A stretch of DNA of 64,000 nucleotides from Gymnothorax reevesii (GCA_029721435.1 CM056588.1:38643430-38707429), one strand, 5' to 3'. Positions 21,338 through 33,530 are shown, numbered from the stretch's first letter. The notes: generated by a model not told the origin, from the sequence alone. Program-made: numbers and translations.

Positions 21338-22952
21338 CAGCGCCCTCCATAATTATTGGTACCCCTGGTTAAGATGTGTTCTTTAGCTTCGAATAAATTC
21401 AGTTTTTGTCTAAATAATTTAGGACCACAATGAAAAAAAGAGGAAAGTTCGACCTTTAATTCAAGTGCATGTATTCAGTGGGAAAAAAAATCCCACATTA
21501 AGAAATAATTCTTTTACATGAAATCATGTGCGCCACAATTATTAGCACCCCTGATGTTCATACTTTGTGCAACCCCTTTTGCCAACAAAACAGCACCTAA
21601 TCTTCTCATTTAATGTTTCACAAGATGGGAGAATACAGAAAGAGGGATCTTCGACCATTCCTCTTTGCACAATCTCTCTAAATCATCCAGCGACCTGGGT
21701 CCTCTCCTCTGCACTCTTCTCTTCAGCTCACTCCACAGGTTTTCAATGGGGTCGAGGTCTGGGGACTGAGATGGCCATGGGAGGAGCTTGATTCTGTATC
21801 TAGAGAACCATTTCTGTGTAGATTTGGTCACGTGTTTAGGGTCATTATTTTGCTGAAAGACCCATTAATGACCCATCTTCAGCTTTCAGGCAGAGGCCAC
21901 CAGATTTAATTTAAAATGTCCTGGTATTTCAAAGCGTTCATGATGCCATGCACCCTAACAAGGTTCCCTGGGCCTCTGGAAGAGAACCAGGCCCACAGCA
22001 TCACCGATCTTCCCCCATACTTCACAGTGGGCATGAGGTGCTTTTCTGCATACTCATCTTTTGTGTTCTGCCAGACCCACTTACAGTGTTTGTTGCCAAA
22101 AAGCTCTATTTTGGTCTCATCTGATCAAAGCACATGGTCCCAGTTGAAGTCCCAGTACCGCTGAGCGAACTCCAGATGTTTGTGTTTATGATTGTGAGTG
22201 AGAAAAGGTTTTTTCCGTGCATCCCTCCCAAACAGCTTGTTGGCATGAAGATAGCGCCTGATGGTTGTTTTAGAGACTTTGTGACCCCAAGATGCTACCA
22301 TTTGTTGCAATTCTTTAACAGTGAGCTTTGGAGAACTTTTTATTTCTCCTACCATCCTCCTCACTGTGCGTGGTGGCAAAATAACCTTGCATCCTCGTCC
22401 AGGCTCGTTTACCTCTGTTCCAGTTGTTTTAAACTTCTTAATGATTCCTCTGACAATAGATATGGGCAGATGCAGGCAAGTGGCTGTTTTCTTGTAGCCA
22501 TTGCCTGACTTGAAGGTCGACACACATCTGCTTTACTTGAATAGTGTGTTCCTTTGTCTTTCCCATATTGAAGAGTGCATAAGAGAAATGGCCTCTGTGT
22601 CACATATTTATACCCAAGGGAAACAGGAAGTGATGATTTACTAATTAAATGTTCCTAGATACTCTGATGAACTTTGTAAACTACTGTAGAAATGACAGAA
22701 ATATTTCAATTACATTTAATTCCTGGGAATTGTTAGGGGTGCCAGTAATTGTTGAACAGGTGATTTCATGAATATCGATTATTTCTTAGTCAGGGATTTT
22801 TTTTAATTATCCCCCTTTAAATTCACTTGAGTTGAAGGTTACATTTTTCTTCAATATAAGTGTGAGAGAATGCTTCTGCAATAAAAATTGAATTTATTTT
22901 AAGGCTTTTAACACATCTTAACCAGGGGTGCCAATAATTATGGAGGGTGCTG
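21338..22952 (-). mobile_element. Tc1-like transposon, dead copy
   Basis: 1,615 bp between TATA flanks. Ends CAGCGCCCTCCATAATTATT and its inverse AATAATTATGGAGGGTGCTG. The inverted region extends over 100 bp (AAGATGTGTTCTTTAG against AACACATCTTAACC) and the internal TATTAGCACCCCTGATG-type repeat fits the IR/DR layout of this lineage. The transposase gene is on the minus strand and broken. Confidence 0.93.
21610..22567 (-). pseudogene. Tc1-like transposase, broken
   Basis: Starts MGKTKEHTIQVKQM at 22567, then a frameshift moves the frame to FKSGNGYKKT. The DNA-binding region continues to FAQRYWDFNWDHVL, where the expected tryptophan codon is TGA. The catalytic core then reads SDETKIELFGN (first Asp present), VKYGGRSVMLWAWF, further stops and a deletion, QQNNDPK and [11 protein letters not shown]. 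The second catalytic Asp, normally in QQD, is therefore Asn. The final Glu is present in PIENLW. At least one frameshift, several stops and a missing catalytic Asp make it inactive. Confidence 0.88.
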
Positions 22953-23575
22953 TATATATACTAGCACTCTGCCCATGGGGATCCATGGGTTCTATTTTAT
23001 GTAACTTTGCACAGCATTATGATGTCATCACATGCACCTCTATGATGTCATCACGTAGCTATTGTGTTTCCATTAACACCAAAGTGGCTATCACGTGACC
23101 AATGTTTTTACTAAAACTAAGTAACCATCAAGGGGAATATGCTGCGCTGACATTCCGCGCTCAGCGGAACAAGAAGTCACCTGCAAGACGGAGCGAAATA
23201 GCATCGCTCACATTATGTTGCAGATTACGTGTTACTTTCTCTTGCGGCCTGGCATCTGTTTTTTTTTTTTTTTGGAATTTGGGACTCCTGTGGATGAATT
23301 GGCTTGGTTTCAAAAGGACGAATCCCCAGGAGAGGATATACAGGGGGAATCCCTCCTGCATGTCTATATTATAATAGCATCGCTCATGTTATGCTGCAGA
23401 CATGCGACCAGCAGAGTCTAGCACCAATTGGCCGGACAGAGTCGTCTGCTAGACGGAGCCAAACAGCGTCGCTCCCGTTATGCTGCAGATACGCGCCCGT
23501 TGGAATCTAGCACTGAGTGGCTGGACACGCACACATACGCACACAGAGGCCACTCGGCTATTATAATATAGAGCT
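22953..23575. repeat. Composite repeat with ~95-bp internal units
   Basis: Begins TATATATACTAGCACTCTGC and ends CTATTATAATATAGAGC. It contains three related passages: AATAGCATCGCTCACATTAT (23199), AATAGCATCGCTCATGTTAT (23374) and AACAGCGTCGCTCCCGTTAT (23462), two of them preceded by a CTGC(A/T)AGACGGAGC-type word. Two TGATGTCATCA words (about 23019 and 23042) lie near its start. The family is unknown to me; the edges are placed where the flanking array text stops and resumes. Confidence 0.5.
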
Positions 23576-23711
23576 TCATTTTGATGAGTAAAATGTAATA
23601 AGGGCAGGACTCTGAATAAGCCTTTCATGCATTCTTCCTCTACTGCAATGTATTAGTCTGTTTTAATTGTATTTATATCCTCATTACTGTGCTAATAATA
23701 AATTAAAGCTA

Positions 23712-23800
23712 CATAGGTGGGCAGCGGGCTGGTACAGGATTTTCTTGTACGGGCGTTAGCCAGTATGCTGACACAGGACTTTTGTTTGATAGATGGGCCG
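23712..23800. repeat. Minisatellite, 38-bp period, right part
   Basis: GGGCTGGTACAGGA (about 23728) and ATGCTGACACAGGA (about 23766) lie 38 bp apart and match the unit of the array at 20960-21325. The array is thus split by about 2.4 kb of insertions. Confidence 0.8.
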
Positions 23801-24560
23801 AATTCTGGCACTGGAAAACAGCTCTTGGCACATCAGCACTTGGCTAATAAGCACTACACAGGGGTTTATAGGCAAGATCATCACCCCCTGTCAAGGCAGG
23901 CTGCAGACACAGGGACGAGCAGGTAGACTCATTAGTGCATTTGCTGGAGGAAAGTGTTCAATTCCCAACCAGCAACAGGCCCTTATGGGGCAATGCTGGC
24001 TAAAACACTCTTCTTCTACTGAAAAAATACAGTTTTCCTTGCATCCTAAAAAATATACACTCTGATACGATCCACCACCAGAGAGCAATCAGATAAAAAC
24101 CCATCATCACACGACTGATAAGCTAACAAACGGAGAGACCTGACAGTAAGAGTCAGAGAAACACGGACGTATATTCAGCGAATGTTACCCCCGGGGGAAC
24201 TCTCGTGATAAGGATGCAGCTGATAAGGTGGCAGCCACATCAAGCGTTTCCTCCGGGAGAGCAGTGCGACTCTGTGGGATTTTGTATAACAGGATAGAAA
24301 TCACATAAAAGCTCATGGCGACAACAGGACTGGCGAGTCAGAGCCATAAATTAACATTGTGCAGCCATCTACGGATTAAATCAGAATCACCTTCCGTTCC
24401 TATTCTCATGCATCTACCTGTACATGTAACTGGGCCTCATAGCAGAAATGAATGGAACCAATCCAATCAAACCAATGCCACGCTCAGGGCATCCTGCAAA
24501 AGACTTACCCAGGACATCTCTCTTCAGCTGCCCCAAGACCATCTTTAACACAAGAAAATA
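23801..24560. other. No gene seen
   Basis: Unique-looking. No exon or RNA gene recognised. Confidence 0.4.
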
Positions 24561-24755
24561 CATCCACACATTCATTCACTCACCGGCTTATCCCTAATCA
24601 GGGCTGCAGGGGGACTGGGGTCCATCCCAACACCCAAAACACCAGAGGGAGGTACATACGCAGTGCAGTTTGAAAATCCCTATCAGGGAAACAAGCATTC
24701 GCACATCATTCACTCGCACACTCATACGTATGCGCAATTTAGAGTCAGCAAGGAA
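24561..24755 (-). repeat. tRNA-derived SINE tail, minus strand
   Basis: TTCATTCACTCACCGGCTTA, TCAGGGCTGCAGGGGGACTG, CACTCATACGTATGCGCAAT and TTTAGAGTCAGC match the 3' half of the SINE family. The tRNA-like head is missing. Confidence 0.72.
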
Positions 24756-27700
24756 ACGTTTGGATGACTCGCATGCAAGGATTTTTAATTGCGTAAAGGC
24801 CGTACCACCTAGGTAACTGACATGGCATGGAAAACACGTGGCGCTTAGAGGCTTTAAGCAAAGGGTATGAGGCTACAAGTGTTAACAGGGTAAGGAGAAC
24901 CTTCTGGAAATATGGAGGGCATCAGTGTGTTAAACAAACAAAGATCGGAACAGATTTCGGGCACAGGGATGGGCAGGGAGAGAGGGACGGACAGAGAGAA
25001 ATGAAGGGGACAGGAGGAGGAGAGGTAAGCATGGGGGGGGGCTAGGGCTATAACTCCAGACACTTACATTTTCTTTGAATGTAGTCTACCGAGTAAAATG
25101 CCAAATGCTAAATCAACTCCAGCAGAGTCCAGAATGAGTTCCATATGTGCACTGTGTGAGTCGATGTGAGCCAAAGGTTTTAAAGTGAGCTTTAATTGGG
25201 CATGAGCATATTCTCCAAGTTTACAACTCGTTCTTCCCAGGCAGGAAGACAGAAAAAGGTAATTTTGTCATTAAATACCATGTGCCTGAAATTTTGGAGA
25301 AAAAAGTGGCCGCTATTCACGGTTACTTTACTCCATGAAAGTAGTAATAGTTGACGGAGGTTGTGTCCGGTGGGGGGAAGGGAAAAGATCTTTACAACCT
25401 AGAGTCAAAACAATTTGGGATGAAAAACAAAATGAAACTGGTTTCTGACTAGACCGTGCTAATGGAAACTGGTAAATTAGCGATCAAAGAAATGGACGGA
25501 AATGGTGCTCTGAGAACAGCATGTTAATGGAGAGGGCACAATCAGGTACTGCAGCAAATTTATACACCATGAAAACTGCAGAGTAAAAGCACAGAATTTG
25601 GCTGATATGGCAGCGGCCCAGACCCTGGAGGCTGAAATGTTTGACTAAATCTCAGAAGGTTGTTGGTTCAAACCCAGAGTAGCGACAGTAAAATTAGTGC
25701 TAATAAAGTAATTTCAGACCTTGAACCCCGCATTACCCCAGACAGGACTGACCCGTGCTTACTCTAATCAACTGTAGGTCCTTTGGACAAAAACATCAGC
25801 TAAATTTCACTGATAAAAATGTCTAAATACTGGGCTGTGACAGAAATGAGACTCATATAATCAAACATGGCGTGTGTGCAAAGCTCTGATCAGCTCTGTG
25901 CTGAAGGCAAGCCAACCGCATTATTGCAGTAAGGGGAGTGAAAAGTTTGAGGTCATTAATTTGAATCTCTGACCATGGGGAGCGTGCAACCGAGCGTGTA
26001 GCTCAATGTTTGCAGTAAATAATGAGGGAATTACAATCAAATGATGCACGACTGTAAAAGGGCAATTAATGCTAGGGTCACCCGCATAAAGTATCCTTTA
26101 ACTTAAATCTCCAATGCAATTCCACAGTAGGAAGAGCCCATGCAGAGACAAATTAAGGCATGGAATGGTGAAATTCCCTGTGAAATTGGAGAGTAATGAA
26201 ATATGAGGGGCTAGCCAAAGCCTTTAGTCAATTTCAGCCATATTTATAGTTATTCCAGCAAGTATAGACTGCATATACCATTTCTCATAATCATACTTTC
26301 TTAGGGATAAAAATACTTACACATTAGTTCGGGTCACAGATGCCAAACTTACAGCTGCTATGGCTATGAACCTGACCAAAAAAAAAACCTGAAATGACAA
26401 GAGGTTCAACCATTGGAGAGCGATCACAAGTATGCGATTAGAATGAACAGAACATTCAACCTTTACGAAATTGAACTAAAGAGATACTATATTTTATTGA
26501 GAAATTGTATAGTGTTCTATCGTGTGGTTGTAGAGTTCTATAGTACGTTTCACCAGCTATAGTATTCCAATAGTTTTTCCTGTGGTGTTATTTTATTAGC
26601 TACGGTAGCCCTACAATATTTCAACAGTAACACTAAAATCTCTATAGTGCGTTCGAAAAAAACCATACAATTACTACAGTAATCGTATAGATTTTTGGTG
26701 GTAAATTTTATGGTATTCCAATAGTGGTTTTTTGTAAGGGAAATGCTGATGTAACGGCCACTAGTGGTAAGTCAACGCAATTGGACACTAAAACACTGAC
26801 TTACAATAATGGAAAAACAATCCAAAAAATTTCTTCGAACAGATAGGCTTCCAGATGAAAGAGGAGTTTTGAGGGAAAAGATAGGACAAACCAGAAGACG
26901 CTCGGAGAGTGCATTATGGCAGCAGTGTTGCAGTTCATTGATAAAGGAATTATCATCGAACATGTGCACTGAAGGAGTCTCGATAATGCCGTCTTAATGT
27001 ATGTAGAAATTCTTTCGACTCCTTAATCGAGATTATGAGTTGGATCTTCACCAAAATTTAATCACTTCCTTCTTTGGCACTGTGTCTATCATCAAACGAA
27101 ATTTCATTGACATCCATTGGTCACTTTTTGAGATACCCCGTTGACTGATGAACAAATGAATGAACTAGCTAACGCCAGTGAAAACATATGAACTCCTGGT
27201 GGAGGCGTAAAAATCTTCAGATGGTCATGGATTTAAGTTCTTGCCATTCATTTCAATGCTGCAAAGAGCGCGTGTCGTTCTGCCACAAGATTCAGGATAT
27301 CTTATAGAAAGTTGATTTATGATACTGCATACAGTATAATATTCTTTTTGGCCCAAATTATCACTGATGCCCCTCTTGCAGGATGTTTTCATATATGTTT
27401 TCTCTAATTGCAAAATGCTTTCATGGGGCCGTCTCATGGTTCAATTGCCAACAATAAGGTTCTACACAATCTGTTTTCAGTGTTTCTTTTTGAACTTAAT
27501 TTTTTATATTCTCTTGAGTTTCTGGCACTTTATATTTCAGCTAACTAGCAGCAAACAGTAGCAGAGTCTCTAAATCACATTGAATTGTTGTATAAAATCA
27601 CTTTGTTTTGGGGTGAAAGCATACTTTGAGCATAAGTATATGTTTTCAAAACAAATAATTTTCCTCCAAAGCTATTCTAATAAGACAAAACTAGCACAGT

Positions 27701-28727
27701 TTAAAGGATTCTAAAATTTTCCTGCTGTAACAAGTACACTGCAATATGTGGCAATTTATCATCTCAATAATGCAGTCAATAGCAGGTTTAAGTCAGAGAA
27801 AATATGCTGGATATTTTTCCAAGGGTGACAAGTTATTACTGTGGGCCTTAATTCAAGTTACCACCTCTCAACACTAATTACAATCTTGGATTAAGGTCAG
27901 ATAGGGTTAGCTTCATGTTTCCTACAGATTTCCTATTCTAATTAAAAACCCCCGGTTCAAGTTAATCATAACCCTGATTACAAAGCAGTTCCTGTGCTTC
28001 TGATAGTCGGGGTAAAACAGCGTGAACCATCAAAACGATGTCAGAAAGGCCAAGATGCAATTAAGATTTGGGAAATGTACAGGCATTTCACCAGGATTAA
28101 AATGGGAAATATTCAACATGTCCAGTTAAGTGCTTAGACCAGCTTCATTTGGGCCTTTTTCCAATTGAAGGCTGTAGTATAACAATAGCACCAACATCAC
28201 TTATTTCATGGCAACACACAATGGCTTTTTATTAATCTCAGGCCTTTAAAGCTCGTAAAGATCAAGAATCTCCAATCTCCGGTTCAGCAGCGGCATGAAG
28301 AAAAGAAAGGGATGTCTCTCTCAGCCTGATCGAGTCGATTTCCGAAAAGGCCTCAAAGATGGGTGATATTTGTGGCTTCAAACGGAGTTTTAATGAGATG
28401 TCCAGGAACGCACTGGAGAGGCTTTATCGGTGGCTAACTTTGAGCACAGTTCTGAATAAAACTAGAAATATGCCTTTGATTAATGTTAGAAGAGAAGTTC
28501 ACACACTGTCATAAATTTACAGCTGGTTAAAATTAGAAATGAAAGTTCACCACCTGCCTTAAAAATGTGACTTGACTCATCCAAACGTGAGTCAACTGAA
28601 CTCAAAGCTAAGCTTTGTTTCAACTCACAGTTAGTCAAGACGATGGATATCTATTTTTTGAAAACTAATTCAAAATCTAAAACTTGTCATGAGGACTGGA
28701 GTAAAAGAGGAGAAAAGAGTTTACATG
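24756..28727. other. Long gene-free stretch
   Basis: No exon or structured repeat apart from a SINE-like piece at 25617-25823. Bases 26480-26720 repeat words like CTATAGTATTCCAATAG and CTATAGTGCGTTC, suggesting an old AT-rich repeat. Bases 28180-28470 are repeat-free and could be conserved non-coding sequence. The GGGGGGGG run near 25033 is simple sequence. Confidence 0.45.
25617..25823 (+). repeat. Second SINE type, degenerate
   Basis: AGAAGGTTGTTGGTTCAAAC carries a B-box-like GGTTCAAACCC. About 110 bp on, TAGGTCCTTTGGACAAAAAC and CATCAGCTAAA match the usual end of a widespread fish SINE (TCGCTTTGGATAAAAGCGTC, TGCTAAAT). The middle is eroded. Confidence 0.62.
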
Positions 28728-30319
28728 CAGTGGTGCTTGAAAGTTTGTGAACCCTTTAGAATTTTCTATATTTCTGCATAAATATGACTTAAAACATCAT
28801 CAGATTTTCACACAAGTCCTGAAAGTAGATAAAGAGAACCCAGTTAAACAAATGAGACAAAAATATTATATTTAGTCATTTATTTATTGAGGAGAATGAT
28901 CCAATATTACATATCTGTGAGTGGCAAAAGTATATGAACCTTTGCTTTCAGTGTCTGGTGTGACCCCCTTGAACAGCTATAACTGCAACTAAACATTTCC
29001 TGTAACTGTTGATCAGTCCTGCACATCGGCTTGAAGGAATTGTAGCCCATTCCATCATACAGAACAGCTTCAACTCCGGGATGTTGGTGGGTTTCCTCAC
29101 ATGTCCTTCCACAACATTTCGATTGGATTAAGGTCAGGACTTTGACTTGGCCATTCCAGAAAATTAACTTCATTCTTCTTTAACCATTCTTTGGTAGAAC
29201 GACTTGTGTGCTTAGGGTCGTTGTCTTGCTGCATGACCCACCTTCTCTTGTGATTCAGTTCATGGACAGATGTCCTGATATTTTCCTTTAGAATTCGCTG
29301 GTATAATTCAGATTTCATTGTTCCATCCATGATGGCAAGCCGTCCTGGCCCAGACACAGCAAAACAGGCCCAAACCATCATGAAACACAACCATGTTTCA
29401 CAGATGGGATAAGGTTCTTATGCTGGAAAGCAGTGTTTTCCTTTCTCCAAACATAACGCTTCTCATTTAAACCAATAAGTTCTATTTTGGTCTCATGCAT
29501 CCACAAAACATTTTTCCAATGGCTTTCTGGTTTGTCTATGTGATCTTTAGCAAACTGCAGATGAGCAGCAATGTTCTTTTAGGAGATTAGTGGCTTTCTC
29601 CTTGCAACCCTGCCATGCACACCATTGCTGTTCAGTGTTCTTCTGATGGTGGACTCATGGATATTAACATCGGCCTGTGTGAGAGAGGCCTTCAGTTGCT
29701 TAGAAGTTACCCTGGGGTCCTTTATGACCTCATCGACTATTACATGCCTCGCTCTTGAAGTGATCTTTGTTGGTCGACCACTCCTGGGGAGGGTAACAAT
29801 GGTCTTGAATTTTCTCCATTTGTACACAATCTGTCTGACTGTGGACTGGTGGAGTCCAAACTCTTTAGAAATGATATTATAACCTTTTCCAGCCTGATGA
29901 GCATCAACGATGCTTTTTCTGAGGTCCTCAGAAATCTCCTTTGTTCGTGCCATGATACACTTCCACAAACATGTGTTGTGAAGATCAGACTTTGATAGAC
30001 CCTGTCCTTTAAATAAAACAGGGTGCCCACTCACACCTGATTGTCATCTCATTGATTGAAAACGCCTGACTCTAGTTTCACCTTCAAATCAACTGCTAAT
30101 CCTAGAGGTTCACATACTTTTGCCACTCACAGATATATAATATTGGATCATTTTTCTCAATAAATAAATGACCAAGCATAATATTTTTGTCTCATTTGTT
30201 TCACTGGGTTCTCTCTATCTACTTTTAGGACTTGTGTGAAAATCTGATGATGTTTTAGGTCATATTTATGCAGAAATAGAGAAAATTCTGAAGGGTTCAC
30301 AAACTTTCAAGCACCACTG
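28728..30319 (-). mobile_element. Tc1-like transposon, dead copy
   Basis: About 1.59 kb with long inverted ends: CAGTGGTGCTTGAAAGTTTG on the left and CAAACTTTCAAGCACCACTG on the right. Inverse text continues for about 200 bp (ATTTCTGCATAAATATGACT; ATCCAATATTACATATCTGT) with GAGTGGCAAAAGTATATGAA as the inner repeat. The edges lack TA on both sides (TG before, TC after), so the duplication has mutated or been lost. This is a very common fish Tc1 lineage. Confidence 0.93.
28950..29953 (-). pseudogene. Tc1-like transposase, broken
   Basis: The ATG at 29953 begins MARTKEISEDLRKSIVDAHQ and an intact DNA-binding half follows, including SGRPTKITSR (GRP linker). The frame hits a stop at 29579 just after RKPLIS. 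Beyond it the same frame continues KNIAAHLQFAKDHID, then WMHETKIELIGLNEKRYVWR: the first catalytic Asp (normally T-D-E) is His. A frameshift near 29390 follows, then VWACFAVSGPGRLA, QQDNDPKHTSR and SPDLNPIEMLWKDM. The second Asp and the Glu are present with 34 residues between. A small deletion near 29100 then shifts the frame again. Inactive on three counts. Confidence 0.88.
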
Positions 30320-31619
30320 TCGCCCCATTAAGTTATCATGTTTTACAGTGCAGAGAGCCTATCCCCACAGCCGTGGAGCAGAATGAGAGAGAGAAGGAAC
30401 CCGAGATCCCAGTGAGGAACATCAATAGCCAATAATGTTCAAACCCCCTGGCACAGTTTGATATATATGCATTATGTGCTCTACTTATGGTGACTAAACC
30501 AGCATGTGAATTGATTAGAGCAATTAGGATGCCAGCGAAGTACAGAGTGTCGTGAAAGTGAGGAGGTTGGAAGGCATCAGGTGATGAGGAAGCCATTAAT
30601 GTTCGAGGCCATCATTCCTAGCCAGTGATCAGGATTTGAATTACACTACAGCCCAGGAATGCCCTGCATGCTTAATTCTGGCCGGGGTGTGCCCATATGA
30701 TCCATAAAAATGTAAAGGAGGAGGCCATGCATTCCTTATTTCTGGCTAATATTGGCAGCTATCTGTGTGGGTGGGTGGGTGGGTGGGAGCAGGGAGCCCC
30801 AAAAAGTTTTGGGGTAATTCACTCACTGGCAGTGATGATGCCTGGGACTCAGTCAGCAAACAGAATTTCTACTGTGTTACATAAGCCCACTTTATAAGCC
30901 TGACTGTGATGTCATGCAGAGATTCAACCACATCTCTGAGCAGCATATACCACAAATTGTGTCATACAAATCCATGCCAGCAATTGTCAAATGCATTTAG
31001 CTGACACGAACCCACAGTGCGGTCTGTCAGCAGCTATTGCTAGCGGTTGTCCCCATCTTTGTAGCATCACACAAAGCAGGGGTCGCAACACTAAATCAGC
31101 CGTTTGCATGGTATTACGAAACAAATATTTTTGGCAGTGTCTTGCCAACATCCTCCAACTATACATGCATTTTACCCACAAATATATTCAATATCTATTC
31201 AAAGAGCTACTAATTCGTAACATGCTGAAAGGCAGGGGCATTCTGCTGGGAGGGAATACGTCAGCATGGCCGTGTGTTATTGACAATGCAAAACAAAACT
31301 TCCTCAGATTTGCATTCAGAACGCAAAGATCAGCAGCAGCAGGATCCTCCCGCTCTGAGCAGCAGGACCTGACTCCAAAACCAAGGTTTCTCTGAAGAAC
31401 AGTAAAAACCGGATGCAGATGGGGCAACCTATGAAGTTTTAAAGCTCATTTCCTGTCATTTCTACAAAGCTCACAGAGTTGGATCAACAGCTAATGATAC
31501 AAAGCCAGGGTTACGCACGATTCTGCCACTACAAAACCATTACATGTGAAAATAAAATATAACTAAATCAAATGAAACTTGGAGACTGCAGTTAATTGTC
31601 CAAATTTTTGAAGATAATT
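30320..31619. other. No gene seen; short (GGTG)n
   Basis: Unique-looking apart from a (GTGG)n run at about 30767-30787. No exon recognised. Confidence 0.45.
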
Positions 31620-32060
31620 TTATGAAGGATTATGCTGAGATTATGCCCGAATTCTCGTGCACTGTGTATGAGGCTGCTAGGACAGTGAATGGGGCGGGTA
31701 CAGGGATTAATTTACAAGGGACAGTGAAAGGAAACTCAACAAGAGTGCATGAGTTGTGCATGAGAAAGCAGGAGCATTGCATGAGGGTGCAAGGACTAAT
31801 GTCTGAAGGTAGAGGGAGAGTAGAAGGAAAGTGTAGAAGGGTGCAGGGGTAGTGAATGAGGGGGCAATGTATGAGGGTGCAGAGATAAATATACGAGGGT
31901 ATAGTAATTAATATATGAGTGCAAGGAAGGTGTGCAAGGCTACGTACGAGGGTGCAGAGATAGGGTATGAAACTGCAGCCATAGCTCATGACACTGATGA
32001 TGTATGAGATTTCAGAGATAGTTAGGAGAGAGCAGCAATTACTGTGTGAGGGTGGAGAGG
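31620..32060. repeat. Degenerate minisatellite, ~22-bp unit
   Basis: ATGAGGGTGCAGAGATAG-like words recur throughout (CATGAGGGTGCAAGG, TATGAGGGTGCAGAGATA, TACGAGGGTGCAGAGATA). Spacing varies between about 20 and 24 bp and units are strongly diverged. Confidence 0.72.
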
Positions 32061-32079
32061 TACTGCATGGGGAAAATGG

Positions 32080-32520
32080 GCTTTTATTCTCAGGTCATTG
32101 TGTGAATGAGGCACTGTGTGAACTTCAATCAGACCCAATTAAAGTTGCATGGGGCTGGGTAATATGTGTGCAGCCGTAAGGCTGCCCCAGCACTGGTCAT
32201 TAGATAATAAGGATTGATAAAAGTTACAGGGCACAGTGTTAAAAAATGCTTCTATCGATTATGGAGCACCTTAATAATGAAGGCTTGGGCCTCCGGGACC
32301 GAGGCCATGGATCATTCTGACAGTGGGGTCCCGATCGGGTGGAGCAGCAGGGACAATTAATCCCTCTCAGCTGCCTGCTGCAAATAAAGCAGCCGTAGCT
32401 CATTAACAAGTGACCTTGCTAAACGGCCTTGAGAGCGCAGGTGACCTTCTGGGGTTTTCCATGTGTTACGGGGCAATATGATTTCACCAAGCACATTAAT
32501 TGGCCTTATATTTCATGCTC
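32080..32520. promoter_or_regulatory. Candidate conserved non-coding element
   Basis: A repeat-free block between two minisatellites. It has TTAGATAATAAGGATTGATA (GATA-like), CAATTAATCCCTCTCAGCTG (homeobox-type and E-box words), TGCAAATAAAGCAGCC and AGCTCATTAACAAGTGACC (T-box-like core). That density of developmental-factor words resembles vertebrate enhancers, but no alignment supports it. Confidence 0.3.
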
Positions 32521-32659
32521 CTCTTCTTTGGTGTAGTCCCCCTTCTACAGTTCCAGAGTATGTTCAAACTAGCTTGGAAAGGTGGGCCAGCACACGCAAT
32601 GACTTCTTAAAAAGGCTTCAGTTATTTCCAGTATAAGATGCTTAGGCTCTACTAGGCTA

Positions 32660-33070
32660 ATGCGTAAACAATTGGATGCTCTTGATGGGCACAAGCACCT
32701 GCCTGTGCTAACTTGCTAACATGAAGACTGCTAAATGTTAAGGATATGTGCTAGAGCTCTCCTGTGCTAAGGTGCTAACGTGGACTGCTGAATGGCAGTA
32801 ATATGAGCTAGCACTCTCCTGTGCTATCGTGCCAACATGTGGACTGCCTAATGTCAGTGATACGGGCCCGCACACCTGTGCTAATGTGTGAACATGTGGA
32901 CTGCTGCATGTCAGGGATAGGCGCTTGTGCTTTCCTGTTCGAACTTGCCAATATGTAGACTGTTTTAAGTCAATGATAGGAGCTAGCTCACTCCTTCACT
33001 AATGTGTTAATATATGGACTGTGATAGGTCTTAGCCTTCCTTGTGCTAATATGCTAACAAGCAGACATGG
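32660..33070. repeat. Minisatellite, ~60-bp period, 6-7 units
   Basis: Units of the form CATGTGGACTGCTGAATGTC, GATATGAGCTAGCACTCTCC and TGTGCTAATGTGCTAA. GACTG anchors lie near 32725, 32783, 32842, 32897, 32957 and 33017, a spacing of 55-60 bp. Units are 70-80% alike by eye. Confidence 0.88.
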
Positions 33071-33424
33071 AGCCTGATATATTGGCTTCACAAGCATCCG
33101 GCAGCTCAGGTTACTCACAGTGACAGGCTCCAGTCAGACCAAATGTCAAAGTCCCATTATCTCCACAGAGACAAAACTAATGAGCTGATATCAGGCAGTC
33201 ATCTCTACTGCTCTATGACAGAAACTGAGGATGCCACAGAAGAACACTGGGGTTCAAGATCCATTCAAAGCGAAAAGCAACGTTATCCTAATATCACGAC
33301 ACAATTACCCTCTATGAGTAGGCAAGCTTGAATATTGCCGTTCATTTTAAGAGCAGCCTTAATCTTCCTTCAAAAGAATTTTGCTTTCTTTACCTAGTGC
33401 CAATCTCTGGCAAAATCTCACACT
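33071..33424. other. No gene seen
   Basis: Unique-looking spacer. Confidence 0.4.
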
Positions 33425-33530
33425 CAGGGGTGCATTTCCCAAAAGCGTAGTTGGTGACTAAGTTGGCAACTTACATAGTTCGTCCCTTCACAGTAAGTTA
33501 GCATCTGTGGCTTCGGGAAACACACCCCAG
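33425..33530. mobile_element. Short fold-back MITE, hAT-like ends
   Basis: The left end CAGGGGTGCATTTCCCAAAA and the right text GGGAAACACACCCC pair. AGTTGGTGACTAAGTTGGCA and CACAGTAAGTTAGCATC form the inner part. The expected terminal CTG reads CAG on the right and no target duplication is visible, so the right edge is approximate. Confidence 0.6.
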
